Assembly: GCA_964501655.1 (NCBI GenBank)
Contig: CAZCTN010000010.1
Span: forward strand, 27,617 to 91,616
Length of the DNA: 64,000 bases
Reading direction: 5' to 3'
Origin: JAAYJK01 sp964501655
GTDB taxonomy: Bacteria; Bacillota; Syntrophomonadia; Syntrophomonadales; Syntrophomonadaceae
The stretch's first letter is position 1. Each line of letters starts with the position of its first letter. The position numbers and the translations under genes were made by a program. Shown piece after piece: positions 56,318-64,000 of the stretch. The notes below the pieces were generated by a model. That model saw nothing but the letters and a program-made list of their open reading frames with translations, made no database searches and had not been told where the DNA came from.

Positions 56318-57631
56318 TTAGTGGTTTTTAGCATTTTCAATAGCCGCCGCCGTGTCTGCCTGTAATGATTCCAAAGACTCGGCCGGAGTCATTCCGCCCT
56401 CAATCACGTCAACCACGGCTTTGGAAATACGATAGCTGGTGGTAATGGAATCCATACCCGGGACATAGCCATAGTCGTAGCCGTAACTGACTGCGGTTCC
56501 GGCTTGTTCTGCCACCGCTTTATACCATCCCATGGAAGTAAGTTCCGGATCGGAAGCAACACTCTTAAAGGGTGATACGTTGCCGGATATTTTGCTCCAT
56601 TCTTTGCTTATTTCTTCACGGCTCATAAACTCAATGAAAGTTTTAGCTTCATCCGGATGCTTGGACTCACTGAAAAGGAAGAAACCGCCGGACCCGGTTT
56701 TGGTGCCGGACTCCCCGGAGGGGCCTACCGGAATGGTGGTGAAGGCAATATTATTGTAGTCTTCCGGGAACATGACTTCCAGGAGGGTGCCATATCCGCC
56801 CCATATAAAGGCCATGGCTACTTGCCCGGTACCCAGAATATTAACATCATCGCCATATTTCCAGGTATTTGCACTGGCCGGAACAACTCCTGCCTTGATT
56901 AAATCGGTCATATAAGTCAGGGCCGCTATGTTTTCCGGACTGTTAATCACCAGATTACCCTCTTGGTCAAAAATCTTACCGCCGGCAGCCCTCATAAAAC
57001 CTACTAGATGCTGCTGGGTCATTATATTTTCTCCGGTGAACATAGCCAGGCCATAAACACCGTCCTTGGTCAGGGCCTTGGACATAGTCATCATTTCATC
57101 CCAGGTTTTGGGAGGTTCACTGTAACCTGCCGCTGCCAGCAGATCTGTACGATAAGCCAGAACCGGACAAGCAATGCAGTTCGGAACACTGTAGTATACT
57201 CCATCTTGCTGGAAAGCCAGGCAGTCTTCGGAGAATTTATCCGGACCACCCAATGCCTCAACCACATCAGTAATAGGCAATGCCCTGCCGCCCAAACCAT
57301 ATTCTACCGCATCCGCACCATCGCAATATCCGATATCAGGGGTATCCTTGGTGGACCAGTACCCTTCCCATTTGGTGTAAACATTGTCCCAGCTCTCAAC
57401 CGTCATATCGATTTTTATATTGGGGTTTTCTGTCTCAAATTGGGCAATGTACTTGGACCAGAAAGCATCCTCGGCTTCTGAGTCATATCCATAAGGAGGA
57501 TATGAGAAGCGTACCGTAACAATATCCTTATCTGTTTCCTCCCCCTGCTGACCACACCCCGTAAATGCAGCCATGCTCATCAGCAGCACAACTGACAACG
57601 CCACCAGAATAATACTCTTTCTTCTCATCAC
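56318..57631 (-). CDS. Extracellular solute-binding lipoprotein (family 1)
   Basis: 437 residues. A lipoprotein signal with lipobox AFTGC after VVLLMSMA, then the family-1 fold: WDNVYTKWEGYWSTKDTPDI, FQQDGVYYSVPNCIACPVLAYR, PPKTWDEMMTMSKALTKDG, and near the end IEFMSREEISKEWSKI. First gene of the importer operon, so it sets substrate specificity. The linkage with UroD-family and corrinoid genes suggests the ligand is a methylated (or sugar-bound methylated) compound (inference). Confidence 0.92.
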   Translation of the reverse strand: MMRRKSIILVALSVVLLMSMAAFTGCGQQGEETDKDIVTVRFSYPPYGYDSEAEDAFWSKYIAQFETENPNIKIDMTVESWDNVYTKWEGYWSTKDTPDIGYCDGADAVEYGLGGRALPITDVVEALGGPDKFSEDCLAFQQDGVYYSVPNCIACPVLAYRTDLLAAAGYSEPPKTWDEMMTMSKALTKDGVYGLAMFTGENIMTQQHLVGFMRAAGGKIFDQEGNLVINSPENIAALTYMTDLIKAGVVPASANTWKYGDDVNILGTGQVAMAFIWGGYGTLLEVMFPEDYNNIAFTTIPVGPSGESGTKTGSGGFFLFSESKHPDEAKTFIEFMSREEISKEWSKISGNVSPFKSVASDPELTSMGWYKAVAEQAGTAVSYGYDYGYVPGMDSITTSYRISKAVVDVIEGGMTPAESLESLQADTAAAIENAKNH

Positions 57632-58235
57632 TGTTTCGCTCCCTTTATATTAGATTTTTTATTGGTTAATTCTTTACTGGTTTAGAATAATTGATAAACC
57701 AAATAAAGCTAAACAATAAACACATAATAATTTGGCTTTTTTCTACATTTTTCCAATAATTGCGATAAAAATAAGCTATTTAAACTATAATATATCATTA
57801 TTATTCGTCATATCCAATAACAATTTACTAAATGCTTTGCTGGACCTTAAAAAGGATGTTATCGGGTAACACCCAACAACTCCTGGACCGCTTCCCTAAC
57901 CTGCCACTCCTGCCATTTCTCCAGCCAGGGTGAAAGGCCCTACCAAGGCCACCATTTCAGGCTTGTCTATTTTCTTGGCAATCATATTAATCTCCCCCGA
58001 TTGCCCTGGTTTATTTATTCCTTGCATAACCAGATATTATTATCTTTAGTTCCATATAATTACCTTGGGGTTGCGGCAATGCTCCTAATTCCAAGAATAC
58101 TTGGGATTTAGGCAGCCTTTTTATAATTAATGGTGAATACTTGTATGACAGTTTGGCTTCATGCGTTGACATCTCAATCGATCAGCGTTTAAGATTAATA
58201 TCATAAGATATGTATCTTGCCGGGAGGATCAATTA
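57632..58235. other. Divergent promoter region between the two methyl-transfer operons
   Basis: About 600 bases, AT-rich near the binding-protein gene (runs such as ttcttttaat and aataataaac). It holds the UroD-family remnant described separately. It must contain the promoters of both operons, but no clear operator or riboswitch was recognised. Confidence 0.4.
57896..57985 (-). pseudogene. UroD/MtaA-family gene fragment
   Basis: The minus-strand frame MIAKKIDKPEMVALVGPFTL, AGEMAGVAG, then TAG matches the internal 'FDKPLAISLQGPFTLAAELA' region of the methyltransferase at 52284. Only about 30 codons remain. Immediately after, another frame reads VREAVQELLGVTR and a stop. A leftover of a third family member. 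Confidence 0.6.
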
Positions 58236-59003
58236 ATGAATTATGTAGGCATCGATATTGGATCAACTGCCGCTAAAACTATTGTTTTTGACGGAACACG
58301 GATAGTATCTTCTTTTATTTTGCCCACCGGTTGGAGCAGCAAAGAGACTGCCGGACGAATCAGGGACCAGCTGGGAAAGGCAGGTTTCGATGTGGGTTCT
58401 GATGACACCAGGACCATCGCTACCGGCTATGGACGCATTTCGGTGGAATACGCCGACAAGATAATAACCGAAATAAGCTGCCATGGGAAAGGCGGATCTG
58501 CTCTTCTGGCCGGAGACGGAGTCATTATTGACGTAGGAGGGCAGGACACCAAGATTATTACGGTGGAAAAGGGAGTTGCCGTCCGTTTTTTAATGAATGA
58601 CAAATGCTCCGCCGGAACCGGTAAATTTATTGAGATAATGGCCAACCGCATGGGGGTGGATATAAACGAGCTGTTTGCTTTGGCTCAAAAGGGCCACCCT
58701 ATACCCATTAGTTCAATGTGTACAGTTTTTGCCGAATCTGAGGTTATCAGCCAGATAGGTGCCGGTAAAGCCAGAGAAGATATTACCGCCGGGATTGTGG
58801 AATCAGTGGTTTCCCGGGTAGCTCTCCTGGCCTCCAGGCATGAAAAACCAGAAAAATATATCCTTACCGGTGGCTTGAGTGTTAACCCCTATTTTGCCCG
58901 ACAGCTATCCCATAAACTTGGACAGAGGGTATTCACCTGCGAAATGGGGCAATATGCAGGAGCTCTGGGCGCCGCACTGTTGGCAGCCGAGAAATTGCAA
59001 TAG
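58236..59003 (+). CDS. BcrAD/HgdC-type ATPase activator (ASKHA, 4Fe-4S)
   Basis: 255 residues. Nucleotide-binding motifs GIDIGSTAAKTIVFD and VIIDVGGQDTKII, and the two subunit-bridging cluster Cys at 124 (NDKCSAGTGKF) and 162 (SMCTVFAESEVI), as in activators of 2-hydroxyacyl-CoA dehydratases. Such homodimers hold one [4Fe-4S] cluster and use ATP hydrolysis to drive low-potential electrons into a partner, here most likely the double-cubane protein encoded 42 bases downstream. GGGAGG precedes ATG 58236. Confidence 0.92.
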   Translation: MNYVGIDIGSTAAKTIVFDGTRIVSSFILPTGWSSKETAGRIRDQLGKAGFDVGSDDTRTIATGYGRISVEYADKIITEISCHGKGGSALLAGDGVIIDVGGQDTKIITVEKGVAVRFLMNDKCSAGTGKFIEIMANRMGVDINELFALAQKGHPIPISSMCTVFAESEVISQIGAGKAREDITAGIVESVVSRVALLASRHEKPEKYILTGGLSVNPYFARQLSHKLGQRVFTCEMGQYAGALGAALLAAEKLQ

Positions 59004-59045
59004 GCTTCCGGACTCATTTTCAGCATATTATGGGAGGAATTGATA

Positions 59046-60197
59046 TTGTTAAATTTGCCTGAGAATTTTCAAGACTATTCAGAAGCTCGCCAGCAAGGAT
59101 TTATCAAGGTAAAAGAACTGAAGGAAAAGGGCAAAAAGGTGGTAGGTATTTTCTGCACCTATACTCCTGAAGAACTGATCCTGGCTGCCGGAGCGGTGGC
59201 GGTTGGTTTATGTGGGACGGGGGATGAATCCATCCCCGTTGCAGAGAAAAGCCTGCCTAAAAACCTATGCCCCCTTATTAAATCCAGTTATGGTTTGGCA
59301 GTGACCGACTCCTGTCCCTATTTCTACTTTTCCGATATAATCCTGGCCGAAACCACTTGCGACGGCAAAAAGAAGATGTACGAATTGCTGAGTGAACTTA
59401 AATACACTCATGTCATGCAGCTGCCCCCGGGCAGAAGCGGTAGTATGGCCCTGGAAAGCTGGAAGAGTGAGATGCTGCGTTTGAAAGAAGTTTTGGAACA
59501 GCAACTGGGGACCGTGATTACCGACGATGATCTGCGAAATGCCATCCGCCTGAAAAATCGGGAGAGAAAAGCCACGCTGGATTTTTTTGAAATAGGAAAA
59601 TTGAAACCCTCCCCTCTTTCCGGCTATGAAATCAACACCATTATAGATGCCAATAGTTTTATTTTTGATACTGAAGAAAAGATTTCCCTTTTGGAAGAAC
59701 GTACCGCCCAGTTAAACAAGGATTACCAGGAGAATTTGGCCGGGAAACCTTCACGGCCCCGGATCTTGATTACCGGCTGCCCCGTCGGGGGGGTTAGAGA
59801 TAAGATTATTCGTCAAATCGAAGAATTGGGCGCAGATGTTGTTGCCTTTGAAAATTGCTCCGGCCCCAAGGCTCAAAAAGATCTAGTAGATGAAGACAAA
59901 GATCCATATTTAGCTCTGGCAGAAAAGTATCTGCGCATTAATTGTTCAGTAATAAGTCCCAACCCCGGAAGAATTGAAGCCCTGGGAGAAATGCTGGATG
60001 AGTACAGTATAGATGGGGTGATAGAGGTAATCCTGCAAGCCTGCCATACTTTTGCCATTGAATCGTACCTGGTGAAAAAATTCGTTACCGAAGAAAAACG
60101 CCTTCCCTATCTGGGTCTGGAAACTGATTATTCACAGACTGATACCGGGCAAATAAACACCAGAATCAGCGCCTTTTTGGAAATAATTGCTCTATAG
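59046..60197 (+). CDS. Double-cubane cluster protein (HgdB/HadB-like, DCCP family)
   Basis: About 383 residues. HgdB/BcrC-type fold with GIFCTYTPEELILAAGAVAV, LCPLIKSSYG, DSCPYFYFSD, ETTCDGKKKMYELL, ITGCPVGGV, FENCSG and a late LQACHTFAIESY. A single polypeptide with many conserved Cys and no CoA-dehydratase partner matches the double-cubane [8Fe-9S]-type reductases of clostridia more than a true dehydratase. Likely start TTG 59046, eight bases after GGGAGG. In this operon it may supply very low-potential electrons, possibly to the corrinoid protein (inference). Confidence 0.82.
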   Translation: MLNLPENFQDYSEARQQGFIKVKELKEKGKKVVGIFCTYTPEELILAAGAVAVGLCGTGDESIPVAEKSLPKNLCPLIKSSYGLAVTDSCPYFYFSDIILAETTCDGKKKMYELLSELKYTHVMQLPPGRSGSMALESWKSEMLRLKEVLEQQLGTVITDDDLRNAIRLKNRERKATLDFFEIGKLKPSPLSGYEINTIIDANSFIFDTEEKISLLEERTAQLNKDYQENLAGKPSRPRILITGCPVGGVRDKIIRQIEELGADVVAFENCSGPKAQKDLVDEDKDPYLALAEKYLRINCSVISPNPGRIEALGEMLDEYSIDGVIEVILQACHTFAIESYLVKKFVTEEKRLPYLGLETDYSQTDTGQINTRISAFLEIIAL

Positions 60198-60298
60198 AAG
60201 GATAAAACATAATCCTTCACTTTTCCTGGAAGTAGATTAATGGCGCTTATGTCCAAAGCCAAAGAACTGATCTTGCCATAAGAGGAGGATTAATAATA

Positions 60299-60973
60299 AT
60301 GAGAAATAAAGCCGAGTTGTTAAAGGTGCTTTCGGACTGCGTAGTTGGTATGGAGGACGAAGCAGTAGTTGAGGCGGCCGAGGAATATATCGCTGCCGGA
60401 TACCCTGCTATGGAAGGCATCTTGAAGGGTCTGGCGGACGGCATGCAAAGAGCGGCGGTACTGTACGAAGAGGAAGAATATTATATCCCCGAACTTTTAA
60501 TTTGTTCAGATGCCATGTACAATGGTCTGGCTGTTCTGCGCCCACATGCCGAAAATACTGACAGCCAGAAGAAACACCGGATTGTCATCGGAGTAGTAGA
60601 GGGAGATACTCATGACATAGGTAAAAACCTGGTACGAATCATGCTGGAAACAGCCGGGTATGAAATACATGACCTGGGCCGGGATGTAGCGCTGCAAAAA
60701 TTTGTTGATAAAGCAATAGAAATTGATGCCGATGTGGTAGCCATGTCCAGCTTAATGTCCACTACTATGTCAGGTATGGCTGAGGTTATCAAAATGCTGG
60801 AAGAGGCCGGTATCAGGAACAGGGTAAAAGTCATCGTTGGCGGCGCCCCGGTTTCCCTGGCCTATGCTCAAAGAATAGGAGCTGATGGTTATTCTGCCAA
60901 CGCCATAGAAGCGGTTAAGCTGGTGGATAGGCTCATGGGCGCTGATACATCATCTCTGGGCATAGCCACATGA
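60299..60973 (+). CDS. Corrinoid (B12-binding) methyl carrier protein, MtaC/MttC type
   Basis: 224 residues. An N-terminal helical cap (residues 1-90, with ELLICSDAMYNGL) and a cobalamin-binding Rossmann domain with the lower-ligand motif GDTHDIGKNLV, then AMSSLMSTTMSGM and VIVGGAPVS. It carries a methyl group between a substrate methyltransferase and an acceptor methyltransferase. AGAGGAGG lies ten bases before ATG 60299. Overlaps the next methyltransferase by four bases (ATGA). Confidence 0.94.
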   Translation: MRNKAELLKVLSDCVVGMEDEAVVEAAEEYIAAGYPAMEGILKGLADGMQRAAVLYEEEEYYIPELLICSDAMYNGLAVLRPHAENTDSQKKHRIVIGVVEGDTHDIGKNLVRIMLETAGYEIHDLGRDVALQKFVDKAIEIDADVVAMSSLMSTTMSGMAEVIKMLEEAGIRNRVKVIVGGAPVSLAYAQRIGADGYSANAIEAVKLVDRLMGADTSSLGIAT

Positions 60974-62016
60974 ATACCATTACCCCCAGGAACCGATTGC
61001 TGGCAGCGGCCAAAAAACTCCCGGTTGACCGGCCCCCTTGTATTTGTCCCGGCGGTATGATGAACATGGTGTTCCAGGAGATCATGGAAGAATCAAACTG
61101 CCCCTGGCCGGGAGCCCATACAGATCCCCAGAAGATGGCCGGTCTTACCTTCGCCCTGAATGAGGCGGGAGGGTTTGAGAACTATGGCCTTCCTTTTTGC
61201 ATGACGGTAGAAGCTGAAGCAATGGGAGCCACGGTCAACCTGGGCAATCTGTTTTTTGAGCCTCATGTACTGGAATCTCCTTTAAATTCTTCCGCCGAGG
61301 CAGATCTATTAAGGCCCTTGGATGTAGATGCGGGAAGAGCCCGGGTAGTTATCGATGCCATCAAACTCTTGAAAGCTGCAGGCACTGATGTACCCATCAT
61401 TGGCAATCTTACCGGTCCGGTAAGCACGGCCGGGACTCTGGTTGACATGTCCATATTGCTGAAAGAGTTTCGCAAAAAGCCTGCCGAAGCCCAAAGACTG
61501 ATGGAGTATATGGTGATAAACCTGGTGAAGTTCGGCCAGGCTCAGATCCAGGCCGGGGCCGATGCCATTTGCATTTCTGAACCCAGCGGCACCGGAGAGA
61601 TACTGGGGCCTCAGCTGTTCAGAGATTATACCCTCAAATATATTAATCAGCTAATGGATGCTCTGGATGATGCCCCAGTAAAGATAGTCCATATTTGCGG
61701 GGTTTTGAAAAGCGTATATCATATCATTCCGGAGTTTAATTGTGATGTTTTCAGCGTTGATTCCATAGTTGGGCTGGATGAAATCAAGAAATTCATTCCC
61801 AACAAGGCAGTTATGGGTAATATTAATACTCATGCCCTGGCCGTAATGCCGCCGGAAAAGATAGCTAAACTGACCAGATATGCCATAAGCAGGGGGGCAG
61901 ATATTGTGGCCCCGGCCTGTGGATTATCCACCACCACCCCATTATTAAATGTACAAACCATGGTTAGAACAACCATAGCCGAGTCGGAATCAGCCAGGCG
62001 CAAGTCGGGAGAATAA
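60970..62016 (+). CDS. UroD/MtaA-family methyltransferase (corrinoid-linked)
   Basis: 348 residues. MtaA/CmuA-like: RPPCICPGGMMNMVFQEIME, ICISEPSGTGEILGPQLF, zinc motif KIVHICGVLKSVYHI (HxC) and the late PACGLSTTTPLLNV (third ligand), FSVDSIVGLDEIKKFIP and VMGNINTH. Such enzymes move methyl groups from a corrinoid protein to CoM or another thiol/folate, or in CmuA from chloromethane to a corrinoid. Translationally coupled with the corrinoid protein (ATGA overlap). Only about distantly like the other UroD-family protein at 52284, so the two probably have different partners. Confidence 0.88.
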   Translation: MNTITPRNRLLAAAKKLPVDRPPCICPGGMMNMVFQEIMEESNCPWPGAHTDPQKMAGLTFALNEAGGFENYGLPFCMTVEAEAMGATVNLGNLFFEPHVLESPLNSSAEADLLRPLDVDAGRARVVIDAIKLLKAAGTDVPIIGNLTGPVSTAGTLVDMSILLKEFRKKPAEAQRLMEYMVINLVKFGQAQIQAGADAICISEPSGTGEILGPQLFRDYTLKYINQLMDALDDAPVKIVHICGVLKSVYHIIPEFNCDVFSVDSIVGLDEIKKFIPNKAVMGNINTHALAVMPPEKIAKLTRYAISRGADIVAPACGLSTTTPLLNVQTMVRTTIAESESARRKSGE

Positions 62017-62017
62017 T

Positions 62018-63691
62018 ATGCCCAGGATATATGTTAAGCAATCAGATGGAGACGCAACTCAATTCGAGATGAACAAAGAGCAGAACCTTTATCAAGGCCT
62101 GGCAGAGAAGGCTTTGCTGGACGCTCCCTGCGGCGGCCTGGGCAGTTGCGGAAAATGCCGGGTCAGGATATTAAATGCTGATACGGCCTGGCAGGAAACC
62201 GAACAGGACTTTTTTTCCGAAGAGGAGCTTTACGAAGGATGGCGTCTGGCCTGTCTTCATGCGGTGGAGACAGACCTTACTATTGAATTGCCTCCGGAAG
62301 AACCAGCCGGCGATATTATCAGCTCGGGATATTTAAGAGAATTCAAGATAGAACCTGGTATTTCCAAAAGCCTTGATTCCAACGGCAATACCCTGGTATG
62401 GGCCGGGCGTGAACTTGCCGGCCGGGAGACAGGAGACAGCAGAAACCGGCTCTGGGGTCTGGCTATAGATATTGGCACCACCACGGTGGTGGCCAGCCTG
62501 GTTGATCTGTCAACCGCCAGGGAACTTACCAGTGTGTCATGTTTGAACGGGCAAAAAGCCTTCGGGCAGGATGTGATGAGCAGAATTCAATATGCCATAA
62601 GCAATAACAACGGCACTGTCATCCTGCAAAAAACTATTCAAAAGGATCTGAAGAACTTGATCAGGGGAGCTATATCCCGGTGCAGCCGGGATTTATTCGC
62701 TGCTGAAGAAGATATTTACGACATTACCGTGGCTGGCAATACCACCATGATTCATCTCCTGGCCGGAATCAATCCTTCTCCCCTGGGAAAATCTCCATAT
62801 TTACCATCTTTCAGCGGACCCCTGATTCTAAAGGCCGCCCAAGACCTGGGATTGCCGGTTTCCCGCCATTGTCAGGTTTATTGCCTGCCTGCTGTTTCCG
62901 CATTTGTAGGCGGCGATATTACCGCTGGAATTCTGGCCTGCGGAATTCATAATGACCCTCGCAATATCCTTTTTATTGATATAGGAACCAACGGTGAGAT
63001 GGTTCTGTCCCGAAAAGGACAGCTGACTTCCTGCTCCTGTGCGGCCGGGCCTGCCCTGGAGGGCATGAATATCAGCTGTGGCGTCAGAGCAGCCCGGGGT
63101 GCTATAGATGAAGTGGAACTCAGGGGTGCGGGAGCCGATATCGAGGTAGAATATTCTGTTATTGGAGATTCACCGCCAGTTGGGCTGTGCGGCAGCGGTT
63201 TGCTGGCTCTGGTGGCCGAACTGCTGCGCCAGGGGATATTGCATAAAAGCGGACGGCTACAGGATCACCCGCTGGTAGAAAAAGCTGCCGGTAAGAAGCG
63301 CTTTATTATCGACCAGGAAAAGGGCCTGTTTCTGACTCAGCAGGACATAAGACAGGTGCAGCTGGCTAAAGGGGCTATTCTCTCCGGTATCCAAACCATG
63401 GTTCAAGCCAATAATCTGTCATTGGGGGAAATTGATGAGATTCTGGTGGCAGGGCAGTTTGGAGCGCATTTAAAAGCGGAAAGTTTAACCGGCGCCGGAA
63501 TTTTACCCAAAGAGCTGGAAAACCGAATAAGCTATGTGGGCAACACTGCAAAATCAGGTGCCTATCTTTGTTTGCTATCCTGCCAGGAAAGAGAAACCGC
63601 CCAAAAGATAGCACAGGATATCGGCTATATTGAATTAACCCAGGTGCCGGGTTTCGAGTCATTATTTGCCCAAGCCATGCACTTCGACTGA
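62018..63691 (+). CDS. Corrinoid-activation (RACE/RamA-like) protein with 2Fe-2S domain
   Basis: 557 residues. N-terminal plant-type [2Fe-2S] ferredoxin domain with Cys at 38, 44, 47 and 79 (APCGGLGSCGKCRV, RLACLH), a linker, then an ASKHA/DUF4445 domain: LAIDIGTTTVVASLVD, VAGNTTMIHLLAG, LFIDIGTNGEMVLSR, SCAAGPALEGMNISCG, VAGQFGAHL. RACE proteins re-reduce inactive Co(II) corrinoids with ATP. It directly follows the UroD-family gene, so it presumably activates the corrinoid protein at 60299. Confidence 0.93.
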   Translation: MPRIYVKQSDGDATQFEMNKEQNLYQGLAEKALLDAPCGGLGSCGKCRVRILNADTAWQETEQDFFSEEELYEGWRLACLHAVETDLTIELPPEEPAGDIISSGYLREFKIEPGISKSLDSNGNTLVWAGRELAGRETGDSRNRLWGLAIDIGTTTVVASLVDLSTARELTSVSCLNGQKAFGQDVMSRIQYAISNNNGTVILQKTIQKDLKNLIRGAISRCSRDLFAAEEDIYDITVAGNTTMIHLLAGINPSPLGKSPYLPSFSGPLILKAAQDLGLPVSRHCQVYCLPAVSAFVGGDITAGILACGIHNDPRNILFIDIGTNGEMVLSRKGQLTSCSCAAGPALEGMNISCGVRAARGAIDEVELRGAGADIEVEYSVIGDSPPVGLCGSGLLALVAELLRQGILHKSGRLQDHPLVEKAAGKKRFIIDQEKGLFLTQQDIRQVQLAKGAILSGIQTMVQANNLSLGEIDEILVAGQFGAHLKAESLTGAGILPKELENRISYVGNTAKSGAYLCLLSCQERETAQKIAQDIGYIELTQVPGFESLFAQAMHFD

Positions 63692-63710
63692 TCTTTAAGC
63701 ATCTCATCGG

Positions 63711-63740
63711 CAGCCCCGTGTCATGGGGACGGGGGTGCTG
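63711..63740. repeat. GGGGAC-type palindrome after the corrinoid operon
   Basis: CAGCCCCGT...ACGGGGGTGCTG can pair, with TGGGGACGGGG in the loop side. It lacks a U-tract. Resembles the other dispersed GGGGAC palindromes. The following bases to 63838 show nothing recognisable. Confidence 0.45.
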
Positions 63741-63838
63741 GCACGCCTTATCAACCTGACATCAATACTATCGTCTGATGCAATCTATTTTAACCATTCA
63801 GTAAGATTAAAGCGGAACTGCTCTTTCAGTTTAGTTGT

Positions 63839-63949
63839 TCACGACTTGAGCACGGTAGTACAATCGTTCGTGTCAATGATCTGACGTGGATCTTGAAATC
63901 TGCTGATATCTCCAACTTCGCCCACAAATGTTGCTGCAGTGCTTAAACC
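63839..63949 (-). pseudogene. IS110-family transposase fragment
   Basis: Minus-strand frame GLSTAATFVGEVGDISRFQD, PRQII..., stop at 63839. It matches the conserved 'G.G..TAATFL.EIGDI.RF..P.QL' block of IS110/IS902 transposases. A stop codon lies just before it and the sequence after PRQII is unrelated, so this is a remnant. Confidence 0.6.
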
Positions 63950-64000
63950 CTATTTAGCCCCCTAACCGACTTGGACAAAGAGCCTTAATCTGGTACCTTT

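Noticed and set aside
58236..60197. A 2-hydroxyacyl-CoA dehydratase system
   Set aside because: Only one HgdB-like subunit is present, with no second dehydratase subunit, CoA-transferase or acyl-CoA dehydrogenase nearby; the context is corrinoid methyl transfer.

Overview
The window looks like part of a chromosome from an anaerobic, Gram-positive Bacillota of class Clostridia (Syntrophomonas/Peptococcia-like). This is an inference from content: S-layer (SLH) anchored giant proteins, copper-amine-oxidase 'stalk' proteins, a YtrA-type GntR/ABC pair, YetF/DUF4363, lysine 2,3-aminomutase plus beta-lysine acetyltransferase, a HesB-like selenoprotein and corrinoid methyl-transfer genes. No rRNA or tRNA gene was recognised. 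Two runs of exactly 100 N (815-914 and 22726-22825) are assembly gaps. Each lies inside a tandem-repeat gene, so the apparent frame breaks there are artefacts.

Layout. 1-7.2 kb (mostly minus strand): a vWA/MBG/SLH adhesin and an ADP-ribosylglycohydrolase, each preceded by a class II cyclic-di-GMP riboswitch, then a beta-propeller protein with an Ada-like Cys tail. A decayed copy of that tail shows that this segment duplicated. 7.1-12 kb: an OmpR-type two-component system facing a DUF2680 secreted protein, then an ABC-2 exporter with its GntR regulator. 12.3-19.2 kb: carB with a possible attenuator, a stalk protein with an acidic tail, and trpD-trpC-trpF behind a leader with ten (G/U)AG triplets and a terminator, a classic TRAP target. 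19.4-24.6 kb: a Cthe_2159-like SLH protein, a GQNQ-repeat protein ending in an LPQTG sortase signal, and a HesB-like protein with an in-frame UGA and a SECIS-like hairpin. 24.6-41.2 kb: a 2496-residue SLH protein, a LytS-like kinase with a BTAD response regulator, a stalk/NPCBM protein, a REC-GGDEF diguanylate cyclase and a 1191-residue hybrid kinase. 41.4-52 kb: ordinary genes (zincin, MBL hydrolase, Ca-type P-ATPase, DUF421/DUF4363, ablA-ablB, aminotransferase, ExoD-like).

52.3-63.7 kb is the most novel-looking part. A minus-strand operon encodes a CUT1-type ABC importer (binding protein, two permeases, ATPase) and ends in a UroD/MtaA-family methyltransferase. Divergent from it is a plus-strand operon encoding a BcrAD/HgdC-type ATPase activator, a double-cubane-cluster (HgdB-like) protein, a corrinoid protein, a second UroD/MtaA-family methyltransferase and a RACE-type corrinoid reductive activator. 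No MtaB-, MttB- or MtrH-type substrate methyltransferase is present. I infer a corrinoid-dependent demethylation (or dehalogenation) pathway in which a UroD-family protein may be the substrate-specific enzyme and the importer brings in the methyl donor.

The genes connect through signalling. The GGDEF protein makes c-di-GMP, and the two riboswitches would read it out on an adhesin and an ADP-ribose hydrolase. Several two-component systems sit next to surface-protein genes. Small palindromes built around GGGGA(C/T/G) half-sites are scattered between genes, and IS110, UroD and DUF2382 remnants mark past rearrangement.
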